From Rugamonas rivuli (GTDB lineage: Bacteria; Pseudomonadota; Gammaproteobacteria; Burkholderiales; Burkholderiaceae_D), in NCBI RefSeq assembly GCF_009380165.1, contig NZ_WHUF01000005.1, forward strand, positions 124,001 through 188,000: DNA of 64,000 nt, read 5' to 3'. Positions 18,152-27,235 of the stretch are shown here, piece by piece. Every line of letters starts with the position of its first letter. The first letter of the stretch is position 1. The notes under the pieces were generated by a model. The model had not been told where the DNA came from and searched no databases. It saw nothing but the letters and a program-made list of their open reading frames with translations. A program made the translations under genes and the position numbers.

Positions 18152-21100
18152 CTAGCCGATCTTCATGGTGTGCCGTTGCCCCAGCGAGTGCCGCAGATCC
18201 TGGGACTCCTGCTCTGTCGTTGCCCGATGCTTTTCCACTGCGGCGGCGACCACTGGCCGAACCTGCCGGCCCAGTCCCTCCTCCCCAAGCCTGCTCTTAT
18301 TGGCAAGGTCGTTGAAGTCAGTAAAGTCCCTGGGATTCTTTGCGATCTCGCCGGGCGCGAAGACCGGCAGCACGACGCGGCCACTGGTTAGCCGTGCAGC
18401 CTCCTGCGCCTTCTTCCTGCCTGGATTGATACCTTGGGTGGCCTGCAGGTGCAGGTCGTTATCGCCCGCGATCACCACCGGCTTGTCCGGGAACTTTGCA
18501 TGCAGCGCCGTCGCAACGGCCGGCAAATTGCCGGAATCGAAGGCCGCGACCGTGGCGTGGCCAAGCGAGCGCGCAAGGCTGGCGGCGGTGGCGTATCCCT
18601 CCGCGATCACCAGCGCGGGCGCCCTGGCCAGCGCATCGATCCCTCCCACGGCGTGGAAGCATCCCGTTTTCCGGCTGTCCCTGGCAAACCGCTTCGAGCC
18701 ATCTTCCTGAATGTATTGCGTCGTCCACTGCTTGCCATCGGCATCGGTGGCGGGAACATATGTCGTTTTTCCTGTCCGGTCGGTGAACACGCCCGGCATC
18801 GCTTCCAGACCTTTGGCGAGCAGATAGGGCGTCGGTTTCGTTAAAGGCACCAGTTTGGCCGTCTGCCGCGCCAGTCGGTCAGCCGTCTGCGCATATCGGC
18901 GTGTCTGCTCCTCGCCGCGCTCCTGCAGCCTGGTCGCGGCCTGCGCGCACAGCATGGCTTTCTGCTCCGGATCAAGCGTGTACCCTTTCGACTTCCAGTT
19001 CATCTCCACGCCGGTCTTGTTGTTCTTGATGTAGCCTGCGGGATGTCCGTCCAGATGGCCGACATAGAACCCAGAGCCGGCTTTTTCGCTATGCTTTTCT
19101 CCCGCCACGCTGATCCGGTGCCTTTGCCCGTCCATGATCGGATGGTCGCCGCCCACCACGCACCCGACCGCTCTTAGCGCCTCGGCGAATTCATCGCGAG
19201 GGGTCATGGCAGGATTCTGCTGAATGGACACGTTATTGACCTTCCACCGCCCCAGCTTTCCCATATTTGCCGCAGGTCCCGCATACCAGGACTTGGCGGC
19301 CTTATCCCAGTGCGCGCCGGCCGCTTTGGCGGCATGGCGCTCGCCATATGGCACGGCGAGGTAAATGCGGCCCGCCAGCGCTGCATCCGCGCCGCCGGTG
19401 GGTAACTTCATTCCTTCGGCTTCAGGCCCGCCTGGCGCTTGTTTAGGGCCTTGCCGGGCGAATTTCTCGAACGGCGCAGGATCAGCGCCGGCCGGCACGT
19501 ACCACGCCTGCTCCCTACGATCCCATTTTGCCCCAAGCGCTTTGGCCTCGTCCTTGTCCTGGTATGCCACGGACAGATAGGTCGGCACGCCAGCCGGCGT
19601 CTGCTGACCCAGCAAACGGAATCGTTCCAGTTCCGCGATCCGGCGCACCAGATCGGCATCAGTCAGGGTCGCATTGAACTCCGCGTCTTTGCGCGCCTCG
19701 CGTGCAGCCGCGATATCTTCGTCGGTGCTCTGCGGATCATGCTTCACGGCCTCCTCGCGGAGCCGCGCCAGCTCTGCGGCCTTTTCACGCTCGTTCCCGT
19801 CCGACGGCGCGTCGATCGACTGGCGCATGTCCCCCGTCTCCCCGTCCACGACCGTCTCGCCCGAGCTGGTCGTGGGAAGGCTTTCCGTGCCTGCTCGTGT
19901 GAGGGAGGCTGCCGCGCGCTGGAGCGTGTCGCCGCGCCCCAGCGTCGACGCGATGATCAACTGGGTTTCGTCGATGGACGCCTGATTGAGATTGTGCAGC
20001 AGCTGATCGACCTGCGTGTCGAGCGCCTTCATCCGCGCGCCGCTGGCGAGTATCGCCGTCAATACCGGCGGCGCGGCTTGCGTGTTAGCCGATACAGTCT
20101 CCGGCGGCACAGTCATGTTGGCCGCGATGAAGTCCGCGACCATCTGCGCGTCATCGATGTCGGCATCGGGCACCGCCGGGTAGGCCGCCCGCAGCGACTC
20201 CGACGCGATAAACGAATCCCGATCATCGGCTTGCGCCAGCGTCGATGCGATCACCGCCCGGGTCTCGTCGATATACGAGCGGTTGACGCCCTGCAGGAGC
20301 GCATTGACCCGTTCATCCAGCGCCTTCATCTTCGCTTCATCCGCCAGAATGGATTTCAGTTCCGGCTCGGCGTCCAGCGTGTTCTGCACAACCGCGCCGG
20401 GCGGTAGTCTCTGATTCATTCCGATGAAGTCCGCCACCTTTTGCGCCTCGTCGTGTTCCTGCATCTGCCTGCGCTCCAGCCCGAGTAAATAGTCCTGGAT
20501 CTTCTCCGCATCGGCCGCCGCGCGGAAGATCTCCAGCGGATCGTCTTTTATCGCCTTGATCCAGGAGCCAACGTAGGCCGCGTGCTGCCTGGGATCGTGG
20601 CCGATGCCCAATTCATCTCCGACGATCATGCTGGCTATCTCGGCCCGCAATTCCTCGCGTGCGTAGCCTTCGCTGCCAAACGGATGGACCAGGTCCCGGT
20701 CAAGGCGGGACGGATGGCCGGTCCAGTGCCCCAGTTCGTGCAGGGCGGTCGCGTAGTATCGGTCGGCGCTGTCAAACTGTTCCCTGTTCGGCAAATGAAT
20801 GGTATCGGTCGCGGGTCGATAAAATGCCCGGTCCTGCTCTCCGTGGAGGATCGCCGCCCCGGTTGCTTTCAGGATACCCTCGGCGCGTTCGCTGGCAGTC
20901 CAGCTCTGTTCCTTGCGGGGTATCTGTGGCGGCAAGCCGTCGATCTGCTCGGCGTTGAACACGGTCGCCATGAACAGCGACGGGCGCTCCAGCCTGACCG
21001 TCTGTTTGACGGCCTTACCGTCGGCGTCCAGCAGCGGCTTGTCGTTCGCGTCAGTGAGCGTCTGCTCCTCGCTAAACTTCCAGTACTGGATCGGCGTGCC

Positions 21101-21358
21101 TTTTTCACCCTTGCGGACCTGGGCGCCGATCGACTCGGCCTGCTTGTAGGTCATCCAGCGTTGGTCGACGCGGTCCTGGCTCATTAAATGCAGCGCATTG
21201 ATGCCTTTGTAGCGGTTGCCCGTCACCGGATTGGTCGGCATCGACGCTTCCGCCTCGCCGGGCTGCCAAGGCTTCTGCCAAGGGGCGACACCTTCCTTAA
21301 GCTGCTCGATCAACCTGTCAGCCACCATTTCCACAAATGACCTGGTCATTTCGTTCAT
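18152..21358 (-). CDS. traC: TraC-like DNA primase with ArdC antirestriction domain
   Basis: This 1,068-residue protein matches the architecture of IncP TraC. The N-terminal ArdC-type domain carries single-stranded DNA-binding and zinc-metalloprotease-like parts, with HELGH at 207-211. Middle repeats follow at about 308-376 and 407-474 (both beginning VADFI and containing MKALD and IDET). Two DUF5710-type units lie near 592-633 and 664-705 (TYLSVAY..., IYLAVPY...). A C-terminal TOPRIM/primase part has LVIAEGYATAAS and VIAGDND. IncP TraC is transferred with the DNA and primes replacement-strand synthesis in the recipient; ArdC-type domains can protect incoming DNA from restriction. AAGGAG eight bases before the ATG at 21358 fixes the start. 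Confidence 0.9.
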   Translation of the reverse strand: MNEMTRSFVEMVADRLIEQLKEGVAPWQKPWQPGEAEASMPTNPVTGNRYKGINALHLMSQDRVDQRWMTYKQAESIGAQVRKGEKGTPIQYWKFSEEQTLTDANDKPLLDADGKAVKQTVRLERPSLFMATVFNAEQIDGLPPQIPRKEQSWTASERAEGILKATGAAILHGEQDRAFYRPATDTIHLPNREQFDSADRYYATALHELGHWTGHPSRLDRDLVHPFGSEGYAREELRAEIASMIVGDELGIGHDPRQHAAYVGSWIKAIKDDPLEIFRAAADAEKIQDYLLGLERRQMQEHDEAQKVADFIGMNQRLPPGAVVQNTLDAEPELKSILADEAKMKALDERVNALLQGVNRSYIDETRAVIASTLAQADDRDSFIASESLRAAYPAVPDADIDDAQMVADFIAANMTVPPETVSANTQAAPPVLTAILASGARMKALDTQVDQLLHNLNQASIDETQLIIASTLGRGDTLQRAAASLTRAGTESLPTTSSGETVVDGETGDMRQSIDAPSDGNEREKAAELARLREEAVKHDPQSTDEDIAAAREARKDAEFNATLTDADLVRRIAELERFRLLGQQTPAGVPTYLSVAYQDKDEAKALGAKWDRREQAWYVPAGADPAPFEKFARQGPKQAPGGPEAEGMKLPTGGADAALAGRIYLAVPYGERHAAKAAGAHWDKAAKSWYAGPAANMGKLGRWKVNNVSIQQNPAMTPRDEFAEALRAVGCVVGGDHPIMDGQRHRISVAGEKHSEKAGSGFYVGHLDGHPAGYIKNNKTGVEMNWKSKGYTLDPEQKAMLCAQAATRLQERGEEQTRRYAQTADRLARQTAKLVPLTKPTPYLLAKGLEAMPGVFTDRTGKTTYVPATDADGKQWTTQYIQEDGSKRFARDSRKTGCFHAVGGIDALARAPALVIAEGYATAASLARSLGHATVAAFDSGNLPAVATALHAKFPDKPVVIAGDNDLHLQATQGINPGRKKAQEAARLTSGRVVLPVFAPGEIAKNPRDFTDFNDLANKSRLGEEGLGRQVRPVVAAAVEKHRATTEQESQDLRHSLGQRHTMKIG

Positions 21359-21363
21359 GATCG

Positions 21364-21597
21364 TCACTCCTTCGCATTGTTTTCCTCCAGCGAGGGCGAG
21401 TCGATATCGCTTGCCGCCGCATCGCCCTCTTCCAGCGCGGCCTCCTCGAACGCCCCCGCCAGTTCGGCTTCGTCAGGCGCAAATTCAGCCCAAAAGCCTG
21501 GCGTCTGCGCATCCGCCAGCTTTTCGTTGAGTACCGCCTCCGTCACCGGATCGGCGCCGGCGACACCGGCAGCGGGCGTTCTGTTGGATTCGCTCAT
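21364..21597 (-). CDS. Small acidic protein between traF and traC (TraD position)
   Basis: This 77-residue protein is strongly acidic (for example [20 protein letters not shown]) with no membrane span. It lies where IncP plasmids carry traD/traE, but I cannot confirm sequence homology. GAGG lies six bases before its ATG and overlaps the end of traF; its stop lies beside the traC ribosome site. Tight spacing on both sides argues that it is real and co-translated. Confidence 0.7.
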   Translation of the reverse strand: MSESNRTPAAGVAGADPVTEAVLNEKLADAQTPGFWAEFAPDEAELAGAFEEAALEEGDAAASDIDSPSLEENNAKE

Positions 21598-21600
21598 TGG

Positions 21601-22161
21601 CTACCTCGCAGTCCTGGTTGGTTGGCCCCAGGTGAAAATCGGGGTGATGACTTCCTTCACCTGGCGGCGCTGCACGGGGCCGAAATAGCGCGCATCGAAC
21701 GAGCGCGCGTTGCAGTCGCCCATCAGCAGCAGCTGGTGTTCGCTCAAGACGTAGGTATCCGCCTGAAACTTCGGCATCACGCGCCCTCCGCTGTCGGCCC
21801 GCAGCGGAGCACTGTCGTCGAGCAGCCGGCCGTTGATGCGGACGCCATCGCTATGCACTTCCACCCTGTCGTCCGTCGTAGCGGCGACCTGCTTCATCAT
21901 GTAGCCATAGCCGCCGGGGCAAAAGCCCGCGCCGATGTAGCCGCGCGCTTTCGCCTTATCGAACACTTCCAGCGGCGGCGGGCAAAACATCACGTAACGC
22001 CCTTTCGTCACCGGATCGCTGACGCGCCAGTACAGGCCCACAGGAATACTCAGCGTCGTGTTGATGCGCGCACCAAGCATGTACAGGAAGGCGCCCTGGA
22101 TCAGCAGCGCCAGCGCGCTGACGGCGATAGCGATTCCAGCTTTCTTAGCGAGGCCTTTCAT
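21601..22161 (-). CDS. traF: TraF, conjugative pilin peptidase/cyclase
   Basis: This 186-residue protein is an S26-type serine protease anchored by an N-terminal helix (about 8-30). The nucleophile is Ser38 in LSIPVGLYW, and a general-base lysine lies in MMKQVAATTDDRVEV near residue 97. In IncP, TraF trims and cyclises the TrbC pilin, here encoded at 5867-6283. GGAGGG nine bases before the ATG at 22161 fixes the start. It overlaps the traG stop by four bases. Confidence 0.9.
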   Translation of the reverse strand: MKGLAKKAGIAIAVSALALLIQGAFLYMLGARINTTLSIPVGLYWRVSDPVTKGRYVMFCPPPLEVFDKAKARGYIGAGFCPGGYGYMMKQVAATTDDRVEVHSDGVRINGRLLDDSAPLRADSGGRVMPKFQADTYVLSEHQLLLMGDCNARSFDARYFGPVQRRQVKEVITPIFTWGQPTRTAR

Positions 22162-24059
22162 AGCTTGATTCCCTCCATGTCGTACATTGCGCGCAGCTTG
22201 TCGCTCGCTTCCGGCGCGGGAACAGCGGCGCGCGCCTTGAAAACCGGGTCCTGAAAGTAGAGCGGCTGCCGGCCATAGATCGCCGGATAGCCGGCCACGT
22301 AGATCACCATGTCCCCCGCCCGCGTGATGTCGCCGTTGGCGTCCTTGACCGGGCCTGGCATGCGTAAGCACTCGTCCGGCGTGAGCAAGGGACGCTGCGT
22401 CTCTTGTATCGTCCGCGACACCTGGCCAAGCAGCGCGCTGGTACGCCGGCCGCTGGTGGTGATCTGCTCTTTCGCCACCGTGGTCTGGCCCGTCAGCTTG
22501 GACAGATGCTCCGCCGTCTCGATGCGATTCGGAGGAAAGGCATTCTGGATATGGCAACTGGACGTAATGCTCTCGTCGTGGCCATAGCCGTTTTCGCGGC
22601 TCTTCAACTGGTTGATGTCCTGGCAGATCAGATTGCATTTGATGCCATAGCCGGCCAGGAAGCCCAGCGACTCCTGCATGATGTCGAGCCGGCCCAGGCT
22701 GGGAAATTCGTCCAACATGACGAGCAGCCGGTGCTTGTAATGGGCGATGGACCGGCCTTCCCTAAAATTCATCCGGTCCGCCAACTGGCGCACAATCATG
22801 TTGACCATCACCCGCACCAGTGGCCGAAGCCGGGCCTTGTCATTGGGCTGCGTCACGATATACAGGCTCACGGGGCTGTCGTGGTGCATCAGGTCCTGAA
22901 TGAGGAATTCGGACTTGCTCACGTTGCGCGCCACGATGGGGTCGCGGTACAGGGAGAGATAGGACTTCGCGGTGGACAGGACCGATCCGGCTTCCTCCTC
23001 CGGCCGGTCCAGCATGTCGCGCGCCGCAGAACCGATCACGGGATGGTTCTTGTCATCGACATGGGCATACGTGATCATTTCCATCCAGAGTTCGCCGATC
23101 GCGCGGTTCGGGTCCGACAGCATGGCATCGACCGCCGGCAGCGTGGCAGGCGTCCCCTCGGCGCGCGCCTTGTACAGCGCGTGCAGGATCACGCCGACGA
23201 TCAGCGCCTGGCTGGTTTTCTGCCAGTGGGTCTCCAGCCCTTTGCCATCAGGATCGACGATGAGCGTCGAAAGATTCTGCACGTCGCCAACTTCGTGCTC
23301 CGTCCCAACCCGTATCTCGTCCAGTGGATTCCAGCAAACGCTGCCGCTCGCAGTCGCAGGTTCAAAGCGCAGCACCTTGTTGCGCGCGTGCTTCTGGCGC
23401 CAACCCGCCGTCAGCGCCCACAGTTCGCCCTTCAGGTCCGTGATGACGGCGCTCCGGCTCCATGACAGCAGTGTGGGAACAACGAGGCCGACACCTTTGC
23501 CGGAACGGGTCGGCGCATAGGTCAGCACATGCTCAGGACCGTCATGGCGCAGGTAATGTGTGCGGCCCTTCCGGTCTATCCATGCGCCGACATACACCCC
23601 GCCATGGCTCGGCGCCAGCTTTCCGGACAGCCGCTGCATCAAAGTCCGCGTCCTGGGCAACAGGCCGGCGGCGCGGATATCCTTGACGTTGGCCCACCGT
23701 GCCGACCCGTGCAGATACTCGTTCGGCTGCGCGGTATTCGCCATCACCATCTTAACCACCACCAGCGCAGCCAGCCCTCCCCCGGCGACGCAAATCCCGA
23801 CGCTGCCCGCGCGCATGAACGCATCGGGATACATGCCGTACCACCGGGCAGCCCATTTGAAGATGTCCCAGGGAGCGAAGACCTGATGGAAGTGACGGCC
23901 CAGCGCCGGCTGGTACCTGAAGCTGTGCGCGAAAAATTGCGTGGCGCTTTGCAGGCCTGCGCCCAGCACCAGCAAGGACAGGATCGGAATCGTCACCTTG
24001 GTGCGCCTGGCCGGCAACCGGACCTGCGGCCCAACGGCGTTGTTGAAGCGGTCTTTCAT
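22158..24059 (-). CDS. traG: TraG, VirD4-type coupling protein
   Basis: This 633-residue inner-membrane ATPase links the relaxosome to the type IV channel; its length matches RP4 TraG. Two N-terminal membrane helices (about 24-40 and 88-107) are followed by Walker A YAPTRSGKG near 181-189. Walker B is LVMLDEFPSLGRLD, then a conserved CQDINQLK sensor. The ATG overlaps the traI stop by four bases and its stop overlaps the traF start, so traI-traG-traF are translationally coupled. Confidence 0.95.
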   Translation of the reverse strand: MKDRFNNAVGPQVRLPARRTKVTIPILSLLVLGAGLQSATQFFAHSFRYQPALGRHFHQVFAPWDIFKWAARWYGMYPDAFMRAGSVGICVAGGGLAALVVVKMVMANTAQPNEYLHGSARWANVKDIRAAGLLPRTRTLMQRLSGKLAPSHGGVYVGAWIDRKGRTHYLRHDGPEHVLTYAPTRSGKGVGLVVPTLLSWSRSAVITDLKGELWALTAGWRQKHARNKVLRFEPATASGSVCWNPLDEIRVGTEHEVGDVQNLSTLIVDPDGKGLETHWQKTSQALIVGVILHALYKARAEGTPATLPAVDAMLSDPNRAIGELWMEMITYAHVDDKNHPVIGSAARDMLDRPEEEAGSVLSTAKSYLSLYRDPIVARNVSKSEFLIQDLMHHDSPVSLYIVTQPNDKARLRPLVRVMVNMIVRQLADRMNFREGRSIAHYKHRLLVMLDEFPSLGRLDIMQESLGFLAGYGIKCNLICQDINQLKSRENGYGHDESITSSCHIQNAFPPNRIETAEHLSKLTGQTTVAKEQITTSGRRTSALLGQVSRTIQETQRPLLTPDECLRMPGPVKDANGDITRAGDMVIYVAGYPAIYGRQPLYFQDPVFKARAAVPAPEASDKLRAMYDMEGIKL

Positions 24060-26446
24060 CGGCTCCTCCCTTGGGTCTTGATGGCGCCATGGCTGGCGAC
24101 CGTCACCACGTCGCCGCGTTTAAGCCGCTTGAGCCGGCGTGCGGTCGCTTCATCGACCGGCACGACCATGATTTCGCCACCACGGTTCAGCAGGGCGAGT
24201 TGCTGGTCATCGACGGTGCGCAGTCCGGCGAAAGCGGCCGGGCCTTGAAATCCATCATAGGCAATGTGTTTCGGTATATCGGACAAAGTCCGCCTTCTTT
24301 GCTCCCGCTCAAACGCGTACTTCGCCGAGGCTGCAATTGCTGAGGTTTCGTGCTGCGGAACAGGTTGGCTGGCGGAAGCGTTTTTCTGTCGGTCGCGCAT
24401 TGCGGTGCTTTTCGTGTCGGCCTGCAGCATCGGGCCGCCGCCTCCTTCGGCGCCAGGATCGTGCAGCTCGCGCAGGCGGCCACGCCCCGCCGGCGGAGGC
24501 TTCACGCCAATTCGCGATCGCGCGACTTTCGCCGGCGCGTGCCCGGCTTGCGCGCGGCCGGCCTTCCGAGCTAGCTGTCCTGCCCCAGAAACAGGCCGTC
24601 GCAGGCGGTGATCTGCTGCGGGTCCTTGCTGCTCCAGGTGACGAGGTACATCACCCGGCAATAGCACCTCACCTCCACCGGGGAGGCGAACCATACCGAG
24701 TTGGGACAGCCTTCGCAGACGGTTCTGGGATTGGGGCGGCGGCGCTTTTCCAGGCCCGTCAACGTTCGGCTTTCGGCTGCCGGTGGTTCGGACTGGTGAG
24801 GCGGTGCCAATTCCCCCTCCTCCATCTGCCTGAATGCCGCTGTCAGCAGGTCGTCCCTGCCGTGTGTGCTGTCTGGGTTCATCGCTTGCCTCCTTGGTGG
24901 TCGTCGCTTGAATGAGTTCGCGCCTGCGCGCTTCCAGCGCGGCATCGTCGAACGTGATGGATAGCCGGGCGCTCGCAGCGGCGCGCGCGATCCGTTCCCG
25001 GAATTCGTTCGTGCCATCAACGCGCAGGGACGTTCCGTAGCGCTCCGCGGCAAAACGCAACGCCGCCTGCAATCCCGCCTCCTCGAAGCCGCGCGTGACG
25101 GCCAGCTTGTCGCCGTCGTCGCGCAGCACCGTCTTGCCGGCGCAGATGATGATCGTGCCGTGCTTCGTGAGACCGTCTGCGGCGGCCGGGCGTTGCGCTT
25201 TGCCCGGCCTCCGGCCCGCCAGTGTATTGATACCGTTCCCGCTCGCGCCCTCGCGCGAACGCAGCACTGACAAGGCCTCGTCGTTTCCTTGCATGGCCTC
25301 GGCATGCAGCCAGTCCGCCCAGGTCGCGCGCTTGTATTTCAGGTAGATGCGCTGGCGTTCCTTGAAATACTCGAGGTTGGCCTGCTCGATCTCGGATAGC
25401 AGAGTCCTGGACACAGCAGAAAACAAAATGCGCTTACTCACCTTGTCGCACGACAGCAGCTTGATGACGGACCGTTTGAGCTTGCCCTGACGCTTGATGG
25501 CGGCGATCCGCTGCGCCTTGCGCTCTCGGGCTCTCTCCCATTCCTGCACGCGGTCGCCCGCCAGCGCTTCGAAATCGTGCCGGGCTTTGTACTGCTGGAA
25601 AAGCGCTGACGTATCGGCACGAAAGCGGAAAGGCTTGTGCTCATAGTGTCTGGCCGGTTCGCGCTCGCCATTGGCCTCCGGACCGCCATGGAAGCAGCCG
25701 AACCGTTCCTCCAGCCTGGCTTTCGAGAATTGCCTGTCCAGTGAGCTTGCCTTGATCGTTGTGCCATCGGCAGCGGTGATGACCAGGCCATTCCCACGTT
25801 CATGCAGCCTCAGTCCGTTGGCCACCATGACCTCGTGCAGCGAGGCCCAGCTGGTGGCGCTCGATAGCTCGCTCCAGCAACCGCGCCTGATCCAGCCAAT
25901 CAGGCTCTCCACGCCCGCGTGGTGCTCCATGTCGTCAGACTGGTTCTCCGCGCGCTTCTTGCCGGGGCGGTGGTTGTCGCGCTGTAGGCCATGCTCGCGC
26001 TCCAGCGTCTGGCAGATACGCCCCAGCGTGATGTGATCGTTGTGGGGGCTGTGCATGGTGTGCCTGACCGGATGAATCTTGTTGATCGCGATGTGGACGT
26101 GCAGGTTGTCGGTGTCATGGTGGACCACGCTCACGCGCTGGTGCTCCGCATAGCCAAGCGCCGCGCACACGCGGTCCTCCAGCGCACGCAGCGTCTTGGC
26201 ATCGGGCTGCTCGCCGGCGCGGAAACTCAGCACCAGGTGATAGGTCTTGTCTCCGCTGGCACGCCGATTCAGCGACTGAGTGTTCAACACTTCGATGGCC
26301 GCGATCACCGGGTCGGCGGACTGGCAGTTTGTCACGCGGACCTCGCCGACGCGCTCGTTCTTGTTCTGTGTATCGAGCAGGTAGCGCACCAGGCTGGCGT
26401 AGTCGCTTCGCTTCATTGCCCGCATCGAGACCTGTTTGGCAATCAT
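24056..26446 (-). CDS. traI: TraI, MOBP-type relaxase
   Basis: This 796-residue protein nicks oriT and pilots the transferred strand. It begins MIAKQVSMRAMKRSDYASLV like RP4 TraI and has the catalytic tyrosine at position 22 in LVRYLLD. Motif III histidines lie in HHDTDNLHVHIAINK near residue 110. An embedded SDKTYHLVLSFR-like strand (here GDKTYHLVLSFRAGEQ) is also conserved. The ATG at 26446 is chosen because it gives the family N-terminus; the longer frame upstream crosses traJ. The C-terminal third is low complexity and contains the nested traH gene in another frame (24571-24882). Confidence 0.95.
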   Translation of the reverse strand: MIAKQVSMRAMKRSDYASLVRYLLDTQNKNERVGEVRVTNCQSADPVIAAIEVLNTQSLNRRASGDKTYHLVLSFRAGEQPDAKTLRALEDRVCAALGYAEHQRVSVVHHDTDNLHVHIAINKIHPVRHTMHSPHNDHITLGRICQTLEREHGLQRDNHRPGKKRAENQSDDMEHHAGVESLIGWIRRGCWSELSSATSWASLHEVMVANGLRLHERGNGLVITAADGTTIKASSLDRQFSKARLEERFGCFHGGPEANGEREPARHYEHKPFRFRADTSALFQQYKARHDFEALAGDRVQEWERARERKAQRIAAIKRQGKLKRSVIKLLSCDKVSKRILFSAVSRTLLSEIEQANLEYFKERQRIYLKYKRATWADWLHAEAMQGNDEALSVLRSREGASGNGINTLAGRRPGKAQRPAAADGLTKHGTIIICAGKTVLRDDGDKLAVTRGFEEAGLQAALRFAAERYGTSLRVDGTNEFRERIARAAASARLSITFDDAALEARRRELIQATTTKEASDEPRQHTRQGRPADSGIQADGGGGIGTASPVRTTGSRKPNVDGPGKAPPPQSQNRLRRLSQLGMVRLPGGGEVLLPGDVPRHLEQQGPAADHRLRRPVSGAGQLARKAGRAQAGHAPAKVARSRIGVKPPPAGRGRLRELHDPGAEGGGGPMLQADTKSTAMRDRQKNASASQPVPQHETSAIAASAKYAFEREQRRRTLSDIPKHIAYDGFQGPAAFAGLRTVDDQQLALLNRGGEIMVVPVDEATARRLKRLKRGDVVTVASHGAIKTQGRSR
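24571..24882 (-). CDS. traH: TraH-like gene nested inside traI
   Basis: A 103-residue protein is read in a different frame inside the 3' part of traI. It has a perfect AAGGAGG seven bases before the ATG at 24882 and a coherent sequence with a Cys-rich core: VCEGCPNSVWF, then RCYCRVMYLVTWSSKDP and TACDG. RP4 likewise encodes a small TraH entirely inside traI that stabilises the relaxosome. The traI frame across the same stretch is Gly/Pro/Gln/Arg-rich and poorly constrained, as expected if the nested frame carries the selection. The Cys spacing suggests metal binding. Confidence 0.8.
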   Translation of the reverse strand: MNPDSTHGRDDLLTAAFRQMEEGELAPPHQSEPPAAESRTLTGLEKRRRPNPRTVCEGCPNSVWFASPVEVRCYCRVMYLVTWSSKDPQQITACDGLFLGQDS

Positions 26447-26464
26447 GGTCGCACCGCATGTCGC

Positions 26465-26477
26465 TTTAGCCGCTAAA
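26465..26477. promoter_or_regulatory. KorB operator at the traJ-traI junction
   Basis: TTTAGCCGCTAAA is an exact KorB-operator match. It overlaps the traJ stop codon (the TAG is part of the operator) and lies 18 bases upstream of the traI start. Bound KorB could modulate read-through into traI or serve as a spreading site. Confidence 0.8.
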
Positions 26478-26853
26478 GATGTTTGCGCGGTGAATTCGGC
26501 AAGACCACGTCGCGCATGATGTCCTGCATTGCGCGCTGCGTGTCCTCGATCTTCGACAGCACTGCGAGGATGGTTGTTTCCCCGAACCGGGCGGTACGCG
26601 CATCGTCCGTCAGCCACAGCTTCAGCAGGCCTCCCAACCGTCCGAGATCGCCGTTGATGCGCGCCAGTTCCTCGACGCGCCGGTGGTCCAGGATGCCGTG
26701 CACCCGGTAGCCCAAGCCGACCTTGCGCAGGTAGGTTGCCACGGGCAGGCCTGCGTTGGAGGCCAGCAGGCGTATGGCTTGCGCCTCTTCCTGCAGCACC
26801 GGCACGCGCAGGTGCAGCGCTTTCCGGGTGGGTGCTTTGCTGGTTGGTTCCAT
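26473..26853 (-). CDS. traJ: TraJ, oriT-recognition protein
   Basis: This 126-residue DNA-binding protein starts relaxosome assembly at oriT. It has a ribbon-helix-helix-like N-terminus and the conserved block RINGDLGRLGGLLKLWLTDD near residues 66-84, almost as in RP4 TraJ. AAGGAGT eight bases before the ATG at 26853 fixes the start. It diverges from traK, with oriT in between, exactly as in IncP plasmids. Confidence 0.92.
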   Translation of the reverse strand: MEPTSKAPTRKALHLRVPVLQEEAQAIRLLASNAGLPVATYLRKVGLGYRVHGILDHRRVEELARINGDLGRLGGLLKLWLTDDARTARFGETTILAVLSKIEDTQRAMQDIMRDVVLPNSPRKHL

Positions 26854-26940
26854 GGTGTTGACTCCTTGGGTCTGCGCACTTGGCGGCGGCAGCGGCCTGG
26901 CCTCGCAGAGCAGGTTCCCGTTGAGCGCCGAAGGCGCGAA

Positions 26941-27010
26941 TAAGGGAAGTGAAGATAGATAACCGGCGCGCCGGTTAGCTAACTTCACATATCCTGCCCG
27001 CGTTTTCGAG
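26941..27010 (+). other. oriT: Origin of transfer (oriT) core with nic site
   Basis: A 40-bp near-perfect inverted repeat at 26949-26988 (18 of 20 arm bases pair; centre AACCGGCGCGCCGGTT) adjoins CTTCACATATCCTGCCCG. IncP nic regions read CTTCAC-N-TATCCTG-CCCG with cleavage after the G, so nic is predicted between 26996 and 26997 on the + strand. The inverted repeat corresponds to the TraJ-binding repeat of RP4. The region lies between divergent traJ and traK. Confidence 0.9.
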
Positions 27011-27129
27011 GGCATTTTTCCACTAAATTGTGCGCCCGGGCTTTCGATTTAACCTTTGCGGAATCTCAAACTGAACGCAACTGAAGGAGCCAACATATCG
27101 AAACGCGTTAAGTATCGAGAAAATCGCGG

Positions 27130-27215
27130 TTAGTTGCACTCGGTAGTCATTCAGTTGCGTTTAATTGCATTCAGTAGCGCGAAAATTTCATCTCATGTGC
27201 ACTTAGTAGCGTTTA
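27130..27215 (+). repeat. oriT-proximal direct repeats (candidate TraK sites)
   Basis: Three imperfect repeats of the form TGCAYTYRGTAG begin at 27134, 27165 and 27197, about 31-32 bases apart (three helical turns). A related CAGTTGCGTTTAATTG lies between the first two. They lie between oriT and traK. In RP4, TraK binds and bends an intrinsically curved stretch in this position; the helical phasing here fits such a role. Confidence 0.6.
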
Positions 27216-27235
27216 AATACCAGGATGAGATCGAC

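Noticed and set aside
24883-25305. Upstream part of the frame that contains traH
   Set aside because: Arginine-rich shadow of traI; only the part after the AAGGAGG-ATG at 24882 reads like a protein.
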